NCBI RefSeq assembly: GCF_000002875.2
Contig: NC_009420.2
Coordinates: forward strand, 122,001 to 186,000
Length of the DNA: 64,000 nucleotides
Direction: 5' to 3'
Origin: Leishmania infantum JPCM5
Taxonomy: Eukaryota; Euglenozoa; Kinetoplastea; Trypanosomatida; Trypanosomatidae
The position numbers and the translations under genes were made by a program. Below, piece by piece: positions 42,201 through 52,334 of this stretch. Numbering within the stretch: position 1 is the first letter of the stretch; every line of letters begins with the position of its first letter. A model generated the notes under the pieces. That model had not been told where the DNA came from. It saw only the letters and a list, made by a program, of their open reading frames with translations, and did not search any database.

Positions 42201-42484
42201 GTCGGCGTTCGGCTCTGATATGTTGGGCGTTCGTGTGCTGTGCGCAGTTTTACAGGCATATGTGTGGGTAGCAGACCTACTACTCCCCCTTTTAGCGTAA
42301 CTGTTTCTTGTTTATTCTGTCTCGCCGGTTTGCTCTCGAGCGACAAACCGTGCAACTGCGCAGGGAGGCAAAAAAAAAAAGGAAGCTTGCACACCTGCCA
42401 GCGCTGGGGTGTTGATTGTGTGCATCCTACGCTATAGGAGAAGGCGACGCCGGTTCAGTGAACGCCACAAGCTCTCCGTTCTTG
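39265..42484. other. Long intergenic region, 3.2 kb
   Basis: No convincing gene is present. It is pyrimidine-rich with many T-runs and C-runs, a TA microsatellite at 41740-41759, and Ser/Cys/Phe-rich shadow ORFs. It contains the EF-G 3'UTR and the 5' flank of the WD40 gene. Confidence 0.55.
41740..41759. repeat. (AT)n microsatellite
   Basis: About ten AT units directly follow a C9 run (41725-41733), in the 5' flank of the WD40 gene. Confidence 0.9.
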
Positions 42485-44179
42485 ATGGGGTGCGGATCGT
42501 CTTCTCACGTTCATGACCGACGCGCCTACCACGGCGTGGCGGTGCGGACTCACTCGTACAGTGGCGGTGCCGAAAGTTCGGTTCGTAGTTCGACACACGG
42601 GTCTTTTGAGCGCATGGATCGACGCCAGCACAGTAAGGCCGCTGACAGAGGTTTGAACGACAAGTTTCACTTTGACATGAATGGGGTTCTTCAGCGGAAA
42701 ATGCGACGTTGCCGCATGCAGGAGTGGCACCACACCGCTGCCGCTGGCGCGCGCCAGGCGCACCGGGGCTTCCATCGAATGCCTCGCCACGACTACCTCA
42801 CGGACTTCGGCACACATCATGTGGCCATGGTGGACGAGTTGTCTCGCTGTGTGGTGTCTGCCAGCGACAAAAGCTTGATCGAGTGCTTCGCAACTTCCGT
42901 TTCCGAGACTCCGCTGAGCTCGTTGACGACGAGCTGTAGTGCCGTCCACTCGAATCCCCCGAGTACTCACTTCGATCTGCAGGCTCCGCTGTGCCTCTCT
43001 GAAGGATCTCTGGCCCGTGCCTCAGTTGTCGACCTTGGTGGGCGGTCCTCGCGCTCTTTCCCGCAGGGTATGTCGTCTTGCTCCGCAACGTCTTCTTGTA
43101 GCAAAGCGCGTCGGTTTCAGAGCTACTCACTACACCCCTGCAATTGTGGCCATGCTCACCGTGCGAAGTTGGTGCTCTTTGCGGCCCAGGCTGACATCCT
43201 GCTTTCTTGCTCCACGAAGGACCGCCACATGACTGCGTACCACATCGCGCTCGGCGTGGAGGTGGGCCGGCTTGTGGGCCACGATGACCTGATTCTTGGC
43301 GGAGCAGTGAGCCCAGACGACACGCTGGTGGCCACTACGTCGTGCGACTGCACCGCCATCTTGTGGGATCTGCCGTCGTGTAAGCAGCGTCGCTCTTTGA
43401 CTCACCCGCAGTTCGTGCACGCCTGTCGCTTTTCTTCATCAGGCACCGAGCTGGCCACGGCATGCGCCGACGGGCTGTGTCGAATCTGGACCTGGTCCGC
43501 CTCCGCCATAGTCAACATACTCGTGCCCTCCGACACCGGCTTCAATGGCGCTCTCAGTTCTCTTGCTTACTCCCTCGGCGACAAGGTACTTCTGGCTGGG
43601 GGCTCAGCGCGCAACGTGTACGTCTGGGATTGCGAGAGCTTCAGTCCACCGGCTGCTGTTTTCCGGCAGCACCGAAGTGCCGTGCTGTCTGTAGACGCCT
43701 CCCGCGCCCATCAGGACATTGTGATGACGGCGGAGGAGGCGACACTGCTCGTGTGGAACTGCGCGACGCTGGAGGTTCTACAGCGAATCGACGTCAGCTT
43801 CTGCGACGCTCAGTCGCCCTGGCGACGGGGCGGGGCCCTGACAGCATCAGAGACGTCTGTGAAGCGGACCACCTTTCCGCATGAGTTGTACTGGACTGCA
43901 GCGCGATTGATGGACTCGCGCTTTGGCCTCGTCTTGGTGGCGGCTACCAGCGACAAGCGCCTCTACCTCTTCGACTTCGTCGCCACATACAAAAGACGTT
44001 CCGCAGACGACATTCAGACTCAACTCACTGGCACCGCGGCACAAGTGCAGCCAAGCGCTCTATCAGAAATGCTGTCGCTCTCTCTTAGATCCCCCGTAAG
44101 CAGTATGGACAGCGGACCACCTAACCGCGTTGTGTTCGGTGACAGCTGCGGCAATCGCTACATTTTGGAGTTGAATTGA
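42485..44179 (+). CDS. WD40-repeat protein with N-terminal dual-acylation motif
   Basis: The start is taken at the ATG at 42485, giving MGCGSSSHVHDRR. The open frame upstream (42416) begins without ATG. The TGA is at 44177-44179 and the product is 564 aa. Gly2-Cys3 with Ser6 is a textbook N-myristoylation plus palmitoylation signal, used in trypanosomatids to target proteins to the flagellar or plasma membrane. Residues about 20-240 are basic and Ser-rich without a known fold. WD40 repeats fill about 245-540: LVGHDDLILGGAVSPDDTLV with AILWDL, HPQFVHACRFSSSGTELATA with CRIWTW, then LLAGGSARNVYVWDC, and HRSAVLSVDASRAHQDIVMT with LLVWNC. At least four blades are clear, and the C-terminus (GDSCGNRYILELN) closes another. 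It is probably a membrane-tethered scaffold; no partner can be named. Confidence 0.88.
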   Translation: MGCGSSSHVHDRRAYHGVAVRTHSYSGGAESSVRSSTHGSFERMDRRQHSKAADRGLNDKFHFDMNGVLQRKMRRCRMQEWHHTAAAGARQAHRGFHRMPRHDYLTDFGTHHVAMVDELSRCVVSASDKSLIECFATSVSETPLSSLTTSCSAVHSNPPSTHFDLQAPLCLSEGSLARASVVDLGGRSSRSFPQGMSSCSATSSCSKARRFQSYSLHPCNCGHAHRAKLVLFAAQADILLSCSTKDRHMTAYHIALGVEVGRLVGHDDLILGGAVSPDDTLVATTSCDCTAILWDLPSCKQRRSLTHPQFVHACRFSSSGTELATACADGLCRIWTWSASAIVNILVPSDTGFNGALSSLAYSLGDKVLLAGGSARNVYVWDCESFSPPAAVFRQHRSAVLSVDASRAHQDIVMTAEEATLLVWNCATLEVLQRIDVSFCDAQSPWRRGGALTASETSVKRTTFPHELYWTAARLMDSRFGLVLVAATSDKRLYLFDFVATYKRRSADDIQTQLTGTAAQVQPSALSEMLSLSLRSPVSSMDSGPPNRVVFGDSCGNRYILELN

Positions 44180-44583
44180 AAGGCCTTTGCAGCTTCTTTT
44201 ATTTTGGGGAGTTAGAGGGGAGGGGAGGTCGACGTGCTCACAAGCGCTTAGCCGTGCTTATCTGTGCGTGTTTTTTTTCCTGCTGAGGGGTGGTGACGGG
44301 GATGAGAAGCGCACATGCAAAGGCAAAAGAATCGATTCCGTTTTTCTTTTTTTTTTCGGTCGATTGCAACAAGAGGCGCTTGTTCGCTCTCTCCATCAAA
44401 TTCAAAATTTATTTTCCTTGTGCTCCTTCTTCTCGCTCTTCCTATTTCTGCTCTGTACTTTTTTTTTGTCGTTCTTGTTCGCCTCTGCGTCTCTCTTTTT
44501 CATGTGTTTTCCCTTTTGGCCCACATCCTCTGCGTGTTGTTGCCTGCTCACATGTCCGTATATATACTGCGTCTCTCTCTCTA

Positions 44584-44603
44584 TGTGTGTGTGTGTGTGT
44601 GTG
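44584..44603. repeat. (TG)n microsatellite
   Basis: About ten TG units lie in the 3' flank of the WD40 gene. Confidence 0.9.
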
Positions 44604-47145
44604 CCCTTCTCCCTTTCCCTTTGCTTTTCCTTATACCGTCTTGCGTGCTTGAGGCTCGCTCTCGCCCTCTGGGCGCATGCCTTTAGTTCCTCCCTGCGCT
44701 TCTTTTGCTTCGTCATGTTCGTGCTTCCAAAGCACACCATCTCTCTTCCTTTGTTTCTTGTTCGCTTTGGCTTCTTCGGGGTTTCCGTTTCTCGATCGTT
44801 TTTTTTTTGTTCCTCAGCTGTGCGTGAACCACAGAGGCATTGAGGCTGTTGCGGAAACCCCAGCTGCAGGGGTCGAACTTACACATGTCCGACGCGGCTT
44901 GTTGTGCACAGCACTTTCCTCTCGACGAGGAAGAGAGGGTTGGAAAGAATGCACTCCTTCCTCATTCCTGGGTCGTCCGGCAACAACCTTTTTCTTAGTG
45001 CTTTTGCGCGTTCTTGTTCTATGCTAGTGTCTTCCCTCTCTGTTTTTTTTTTATGTTTTGTGTAGCCCTGGACTTGGACTCTAAAACGGTCGCGCTCTTT
45101 GGCAGCGTTGCTTGTTTAGCGTAAGTTGACACAAACACCCTTCCGCATAGGCACTCGCCCACGCTGGCGTGTACACATGCACGTAAGCCTCTGCATATGC
45201 GCACGTCACGTGGCTGTACTGTTTTGACATGCCTCTTTCTTTGACGACTTTGCGTGCTCCTGCATCTGTATGCGAGCCAGCACAAATGAAGGGCTTGCGA
45301 TTATTTTTTGCGTTACTACGTCAAGAGCTGTAAAGTCTGACTCTACACTTAGACCTACGCCTCCCTCCTTTCTACCGTCTTACCTGTTCTCACACATCTG
45401 CGAGCACATCGTTCCATGTCTTGATCGGCATCTTCGCTGTTGTCGCTGATGCGTCTTTCTCAACTTATGCCCATGTCTCTCTCTTTCTCGGTCACGGCTA
45501 TGCTCTTGCAGCTCTCTCTGCTCACGTGCCACGCTGTTTCTTGCTTTTTTTTCTCTGAAGCCCTTCTGTTTTTTCACACGTGTGACGACTGATGAGGAGT
45601 TTAGTGTGCATCTCTAGCTCTCTGTTTCCTTCTCGTTTATGATGTCTGTCGTGCTCTTGAATGTATATGTTTGTGCGTACGTTTATGCGTGTGCGTGTGC
45701 CGCACGCGAATTTGCAGTGACTATTTTCCTTGTTACTGTTTTTTTTTTGTTGTTGGTGAAGGAAGAAAACGGCCGTCTTTGCGTGTGTGTAAGCCTTTTA
45801 GTGCGTTCTTGTACTCGCTCTTGTTCCCTTTGGGTTTATCGTGTTTGCTCTCCCTCCTGGCTTTGTCTGTGCCCGTGCTTATGAGGATGTGCTGCCGGTG
45901 CTGAGGAGATGCGAGAGAAACGATTCAGTTGACTAGAACACCGAATTCGACAAAAGAAAACAAACACGGACTCGAGTGGACGAAAATCAAAAAGATTATA
46001 CGAAATAAACAAGAGTTGACTTCTCTGCTCTACCTCGAAAACGAGAGATAAAAAATAATAATGCAAAAGGTGTTCACCACTTCGCTCGAGCTCCGCTTCT
46101 GGTGATTATCATCACTAGGTCTCAGGCGTGGTGGAGTAATGCATACGGAGAAGATGCACGTGCATGTCTCTACATCCACCTCTTCTTCGTTCGCATGCCC
46201 TCTTTTTACGCTCTTTCTCTTTGCTTCACCGCAATTCGAGTATCTTTCTCTTCGCCTGTACCTCGTATTTCTCTGCCCGCCAATGAATGCGTGTGTGTGT
46301 GTGTGTTCGTGTATGCGTCGATATGTGCACCTTTTTCTTTTGTTCCCTAGTTTAAATTGTATGTGTGTGTGCTTCCAGATGTATGCATGCGTGTATGTAT
46401 GTGTGCCGTGCTCGATACGCCTCTTTCCTCTTCGCCTCCTCCCTGCTCTGGCTCCACTTCTCTGTTCTCTCCTTATACATGACCAAAGAGAGAGGGCGGC
46501 GGCGCAAAGTGCGGAAGCGAGAGGAGCACCACGCCCTGCCCATTTTCTTTCTTTTTCTCTGCTGTGTTTTCTGTTTAACTTTTGTTTTATTACTTGCTGC
46601 CTATGGCGCGTCATTTATGCTCCGCTCAAAACTAGTTTCTTTTCCTGTATGCGCTCTTTTTCCTATTACCTGACGTGTGCGACCTTCTTCGTGGTGGTCA
46701 CGTCGCGTCATCATCATCATCGTTCAGGCGCCTTCGCCGACGCACTTCTTTACGTCCTGTTTTGCCTCCTGTGCCGCTGCCCACTTCACTGTGCCTGGGG
46801 TTTCGAGGGGAGGTAGCCGAAAGTGCGCGCGCTGCGCATTGGGCTTCCACAGACACGCATTTGCACGAACTGTGTGCAGTTGGCGGAGTCCGTTGATTTC
46901 CTTTTCTCCCTTCCCCTCTTTCTGCGCCACATCCCCGCCTTTTCTTTGAGTTCTCAAGCGGAAGGGATAAGACTTGCCTTTTGACACACAAGAGAGTGTA
47001 TCGTACAAAACACCGAAACCGGCACTCCGGTGGACGCGAGGTGCTTTGTGGCCCGCAGTCTCCACGGCGAAGGTGAGAAGAAGGCGGAGCATAAGAAGCA
47101 AATAGAACGGCAATTTACCCCCCCCCCTTCTCCAAAGATCATGCA

Positions 47146-47166
47146 GCACACACACACACACACACA
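47146..47166. repeat. (CA)n microsatellite
   Basis: About ten CA units, preceded by a C-run near 47118-47127, lie within the long gene-free interval. Confidence 0.9.
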
Positions 47167-48547
47167 AGCACATCACATACTCTCTCATCTTTTTTTTTCC
47201 GTGCCCATGGCTATGTACGTGTGTGCGCCAACCACCCTTATGTGGTCGCAGAACCAGAGTGAAAGCAAAATGAAATGCGCAACGGAGACCTGATGGAGGC
47301 GACGGACGTCGCGAGACGAGCCGAAGCTACGCGGGCGTGTGTAGAGCAAGCTCTGCCCGTCAGCTTTGTAGCCTTTCTTGTCGGTGCGCTTCTCACTGTT
47401 GTCTTGTCGCCTGCGGCTCGGAGTCTTCGCATGCTGATGGTGCGGTAGAGCAGAAAGCGCTCTGCCAACGTTGTCCCATTCCACTCGTTTCATGTGCTTC
47501 CGTAGACGACCGGACTCTCACTATTTTGCGTGACTTCCTCTACACACCTGTCTTGTCGATGCCGCTCGTTGGCGCAGCCACAAACAGTGCCTCAGAAGAG
47601 AATCTGTTTACTTTAATCGCTTTCTCCTCTTTTCCCTCCCTGTGTTTTTCTCTGCCATGCGACCCCCACACATACATACTCAATCACCTAGATGGGTATA
47701 CAGCGCTGTTGTTGTGGCCTCTGCAGATCTCTTTCTTGTCACTTCATCACTGAAGCAACAAGCAGGTGCGCCGTCCTCCCTCATTTTCTCTGCGCTCCTT
47801 GTCTCGCTTCGACTTTGCATTCCCTTGCGCACCAGGACGCCAACTTTTACCATCTTTCTTTAAACACGGTCTCTCTATCGTTTTTTTTTTTTGCTTCGTT
47901 CTTCTTTGACTGAAGCAAAGAAGCTTCTCTAACTCTTTCTCTATCGCTGACGCTCCGTGTATCCACTGCTGATCCGTCGATCCCGCACCTTTTCCTCCAG
48001 GCGTGTGTGCGCACCAGCCTTTTTACGGTGGCTTTTTTGTTTCATTTTTTTTTTCTCTCATCTCCTCCGGCGTGCGTCTGCCTGTGTGCGTGTGTGTGTG
48101 CGGTGCTTATACAGGTTTCACGTGCACACCCCGTGTGTACCCCAGCAGACCTCCTTTGGTATCGAGGCGCACGCACGGAAGCAGCAGGGTACAGGGGAAT
48201 AGACGTGCAACTACGACATCGTTTGCTTTCCGCTCCTCTCCCTCAGCGTGACTCGATCGGAACTCCATCCGGTCGTTGGTGGCCCTGCGTTGAACCTTTC
48301 TTGTCCGTCTCCGGCTCCGGTTTAGGTACCCGGCTCGCATTGGTATGCTTTTTGTTCTAATCCTCCCATTTTCTTTTCTTTCGGTTAGCGCGCGTGTGCG
48401 AGTGTCTTACGCCAGAGTGCAGCTGTCGTGCTCGTACTGGGGACGCCCTTGTCCCATTTTTTCCATATCGCTGCTCTGCCTTTAATTGCAGTGGCGTTGA
48501 CTTACAATAAGTGCACAAGCACGCACGCAAAGGACGTGTCACTCACC

Positions 48548-49828
48548 ATGGCGGCAACTCATCTTACCTTTGATGATGCGAAGGTGGGCATGCGCGTCCA
48601 GGATTACTGGGGCTGCTGCGGCACGCTACGTTGGATGGGGAAGCTCGAGAAGAACAATTCGCCTAACAAGGAAACAGGCAAGTTCTTCGGTATCGAGTAC
48701 GACGACGAGAGTGACAATCCGCTGCGCAGCAATGGCACGTGGAACGGCTGCAAGTACTTTGAGTGCGGGCCGCGTAAGGGCCGTCTTGTGAAGGTAGGCC
48801 AAGTTTACGCCGAGATCAACACCGAGCGGGTGGCGATGCTACGGGAGCGCTTTGGGGAGCGCGTCGCGACATGGCACGACTTTGAGCTGGTGAAGTTCTG
48901 CATTGCGCGACAGTTCGATATGGAAAAGGTCTATGAGATGCTGGAGAGGCACCTGCAGTGGCGCGGGAGATTCCAGCCGTGCGCCGACGAGTACTTCCCT
49001 CAGACGATTCGTGAGGATTACCCGTGCGGCTACACAGGCACTACAGATTACGACGAGAACCTCATTTACTGCGAACGCCCCGGCAATGCTGGCCACTGCC
49101 AACCGTCCGAGTTTGTGCGCAAGTACACGCTACCGGTAATTGCGCGGTGGCACGCGTGCGCTATCGAGATGGGCATTGCGCGCATGCGCGCCACGAACTA
49201 CCGCTCCAAGCGAGTGTGCTGCATTGTGGATCTGTTGAACGTAAAAGCCATGTCGCGTTCGATGATCGGCTTTGCGCAGACGCTGGCGACGGTGGAGCAG
49301 GACAACTACCCTGAGAACCTAGGGTGCGTCTTTATAGTGAACTGCCCCATGTTTTTCTGCTTTGCCTGGAAGCTGCTGAAGATCTTCATCGACGAACGCA
49401 CCAATAAAAAGATTAATTTCTGCGCTCCAAACAAGGCGGTGGAAGCGATGCTGCCGGTGATGCGGAAGGAGGACATACCGAACTTCTGCGGCGGGACCAG
49501 CAACAAGTGGATGGAAACGGCCAACGGCATCATCGGCTCGACAAACCCGAAAAAGGTCTACAGGGGCGAGGACTACAGCCCGCCCAGCATGACGAGCGAA
49601 GAGCTGAATGAGACGCAGTTGCGAGCCGATAGTGAGAGCCCCCACAGGAGCCTCCGCGAAGGTGAGGCACCGACGACCACGCGCTTCATCGCGCCCGACG
49701 CGGTGTCCTTGAGCTTCACGCCCACCAGTAGCTCCAAATCGCCTGAGGAGCCCAAGATGACGTCTGGGGCGCAGAGCAGCAGCGACACGGCAAGCGGCAA
49801 GAAGCGAAAGAACGGTTTGCCGAAGTGA
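48548..49828 (+). CDS. CAP-Gly and CRAL-TRIO (SEC14-like) domain fusion protein
   Basis: The start is taken at the ATG at 48548 (MAATHLTFDDAKVGMRVQDY), with TGA at 49826-49828, giving 426 aa. The 40-codon open extension upstream looks like leader. Residues about 13-83 form a CAP-Gly domain: VGMRVQDYWGCCGTLRWMGK, TGKFFGIEYDD, then GTWNGCKYFECGPRKGRLVK. The last segment carries the 'G.W.G..YF.C....G.(F/L)V' pattern in place of the usual GKNDG. Residues about 110-140 resemble CRAL-TRIO-N, and 165-316 the lipid-binding CRAL-TRIO fold (RVCCIVDLLNVKAMSRSMIG, ENLGCVFIVNCPMFFCFAWK). The tail is Ser/Thr-rich and ends KKRKNGLPK, which could be a nuclear-localisation-like basic patch. CAP-Gly domains bind EEY/F tails of tubulin, and CRAL-TRIO domains bind phosphoinositides or other lipids, so a link between microtubules and membranes is inferred. 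Confidence 0.93.
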   Translation: MAATHLTFDDAKVGMRVQDYWGCCGTLRWMGKLEKNNSPNKETGKFFGIEYDDESDNPLRSNGTWNGCKYFECGPRKGRLVKVGQVYAEINTERVAMLRERFGERVATWHDFELVKFCIARQFDMEKVYEMLERHLQWRGRFQPCADEYFPQTIREDYPCGYTGTTDYDENLIYCERPGNAGHCQPSEFVRKYTLPVIARWHACAIEMGIARMRATNYRSKRVCCIVDLLNVKAMSRSMIGFAQTLATVEQDNYPENLGCVFIVNCPMFFCFAWKLLKIFIDERTNKKINFCAPNKAVEAMLPVMRKEDIPNFCGGTSNKWMETANGIIGSTNPKKVYRGEDYSPPSMTSEELNETQLRADSESPHRSLREGEAPTTTRFIAPDAVSLSFTPTSSSKSPEEPKMTSGAQSSSDTASGKKRKNGLPK

Positions 49829-52334
49829 GCTACGGATGCCCGTGTGCTGGAGGCCTTCGTGGGAATATCTGCATGAGCACACCCCGATGAGGGGGGGACA
49901 CTGTGCGCATCTTTGTGCTTGCTGCGGGCCGTCGTGCATCTCTCTCGAAAAGGTAGCGGTTGGAGTTGAATGTGGGAAAGATGCGCTGCAGCAGGGACAC
50001 TGTAAGGGATGGAGATGGACGTGCGCGTTGTCAAGGTCGTGGAGCTACGGTGTGAATGTGTGGGTGTTGTGTGCCATCTCCTCATGCGCCTCTGCTCTCG
50101 CCGCTCGCTCGCAGGTGATAGTGGCAGAGCCGCCAACGCGGCAGGTGACCAAGGCGCAAGCTCTTGCACCCGTGATGATGTGTGTCTTTGCCTCTTTGCT
50201 CTGCCTCGCCTTGCTTTCTCTCTTTTCTGTCGTTCGAGGACTTCGCTGTCAGCGGCCACCGAGGCACAAATGGTACAATGACCTAAAGTGACCCGTCTCT
50301 GTCCATGAGTGCCTCTTGTTCCCCGTGTCTTTGCCGCGTTGCCAGTGCCTCACCAACCTACTCTCTCCCCCCTCTCCGTTTTCTATTCCTCTTCTGCGCT
50401 CTCTGTGAGCCACCCCTTTACTCCCCTCTCCCAGTGTGCCTACCGCCGCCGTCGCTGCGCGTTCCTTCTGGCCTTCTCTCGCCTCTTTCTACGATTTTTC
50501 TTTCGTGTGTTTTTTTTTTCGTACACCTCTGCGAATTGCCTATCACCCTTCTTACTCTCTCTGACTCTCTGTGTTTCTTTTTTTTTGTCTCTGTGTGTGC
50601 TCGCCTTTCTCTCAGCATTCCTACTTGCGCATCTACTCGTTGTTGTGATTGTGACGCTTTCCCTGCGCCGTTTTTTGTTTGTGCTGTGCTACTCTATATG
50701 TATTAATCGATGATGAGACTCATCGGTGTGCGGGTGGCGTCATCTTCGACTGCACCTGTTGTCACTTATGCACGCAGTACCAGCGGCGCGACAGTCGTGG
50801 AGTGCGTGATGGACTCCTTTTCCCTTTTTGGCTTTGCATTGCGATCTTGATTTGCACTTCGGTTCCTTTTTCATTTTTCTTCTAGGCGCCCAGTGCCCTT
50901 GCTTCTCGAGCTCTCTGCTGGTCGTGCCGCTTATCGCGCAGTCTTCCCCGGTTCTTCTTTCTCTTTCCAAACGTTCCCTCATAGCTTCTCCTCTTAAGTG
51001 CTGACAAGAGACCTCTGAATTTGTTTCACGCCTGCTTTGCTTCCTTCTTCGTCACACTCGTCCTAGTTCGTGTCTGTGCCGGTGTGCGCGTTCCCACGTT
51101 TTCGTAAAGCTTGTGTGGCATTCTAACTCGATCGAAGTAGTGGGGCAGCAGTGCTGCCTTCGATAGTGCGCCTGCGGCAGCGATGCAGCAGTGTGTGCCA
51201 CAGTCCAGCGACTGAGGCAGCACACAGTGAACATGTGAGTGTGCAAGAGCTGTACCGCGTCGCGTGGCTAAAAGGGTGTGGTGGATTGGGGGCTATGCAG
51301 AAGGAATATGGATGAAGATGTGTGCCGACGCTTCGCTCCCACTACGTGTTCATTCGTTGTCTCGACCTCCCCTTTTCTTGCGCGGTTTTTCTTTTTGCCA
51401 CTCCCCACGTCCTTTCTCGCACACCCATCCTCTCTCGTTCTCTCTTCGCGTTCTTTTTAGTCTCCCGCGGGCACGCATTGGTGCCTGTGTGCCGCGTGTG
51501 CGCTTCTTCCAAGACGGAGATGGTGCTGATATCTTCCAACACGTACGGCAACGACAACAGGAAACAATGGTAGAAGAAACACCGCCACCAAAAACAAAAA
51601 AAAGCACAAAGAACCTAACACCACATAAAGGCGTACACATGTGACGGGAAAAAAGCAACGAAACCTGCACACCGGAGATGGCATCGCGCCACAGTATCCG
51701 GTACGAAGGTTGCCAAGGGGGAATGGCTGAAGAGGACACAAGTACTTGCCCAACTCTTAACTCTCTCTCACGTGCGCCATGTGACTGATAGGATCACCGG
51801 AGGAAAGGGAAAAGTTGCGTCGGTAGGTGCTTAGTATGGCAGGGCACGCTGATCTTGACGCTTGCGGTGTACTCTCGTAGCTTTAAAGCGATGCGAGCCA
51901 CCCTCTCCACTTTTTCACTGCTGCCCTAGTCCTCTCCTGTGTATGCACTTCTCATGTCCCGTCTCACGCCGCCCTCTCCTCCACTTCGCCGTTCCTCAAG
52001 ACTCTCCATCACATTGCAAGCACAGTCACTACATAAGTACATCTCTGTTCTTCTTTTTCCTCCGCTCCCCTCTTTCGTCGTTGGACACACGTGACGGTGC
52101 TCCGCGTGCTTCCACAGTTGGTGGTCTCTTCCGCTATCTTGTCTTTTTTTTTTGTCCTGCGCGTCGGTGTGGAGGCGAGTATCTTCCCTCCTGCGTACGA
52201 GGCCGCTAGCTCAGGCCGCACCACCCCTCTCGTCACGTCAGCTCTTTAGCCTATTAAGCTTATCTATTTCTCCCCGACGTCTGTTTTTTTTTTTTTCGTA
52301 CTGGATAGTCTACGTGGGAACGAAGAGCGCAACG
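49829..52334. other. Intergenic region, 2.5 kb
   Basis: No convincing gene is present. It is pyrimidine-rich with T-runs (50510-50519, 50578-50586) and Ser/Leu/Phe-rich shadow ORFs. It ends in the acceptor tract of the EIF4E5-like gene. Confidence 0.55.
52281..52308 (+). promoter_or_regulatory. Predicted spliced-leader acceptor for the EIF4E5-like gene
   Basis: A T-run of 13 (within 52284-52296) is followed by the first AG at 52307-52308 (CTGGATAG), 26 nt before the chosen ATG at 52335. Tract length and AG distance fit trypanosomatid acceptors well. Confidence 0.6.

Larger units (their letters stand above)
44180..48547. other. Longest gene-free interval, about 4.4 kb
   Basis: No convincing gene is seen on either strand. 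The sequence is pyrimidine-rich with long T-runs (44269-44279, 44811-44819, 47879-47891), a TG repeat at 44584-44603 and a CA repeat at 47146-47166. The larger ORFs (44187-44843, 46139-46816) are Phe/Ser/Cys/Leu-rich shadows of the T-rich sequence. It probably holds a long WD40 3'UTR and the 5' flank of the CAP-Gly gene. An unrecognised non-coding RNA cannot be excluded by eye. Confidence 0.5.

Noticed and set aside
44187..44843. 218-codon plus-strand open frame
   Set aside because: The composition is Phe/Leu/Cys/Ser-rich from T-rich UTR sequence, it has no domain, and the start lies right after the WD40 stop with no acceptor tract of its own.
44840..44905. Possible tRNA B-box-like string (GGGTCGAACTTAC / reverse GTTCGACCCC)
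   Set aside because: No matching A-box, acceptor-stem pairing or Pol III terminator at the right spacing on either strand.
46139..46816. 225-codon plus-strand open frame
   Set aside because: It has the same T/C-rich shadow composition with Cys/Ser/Phe runs encoded by TG/TC repeats, so it is not protein-like.
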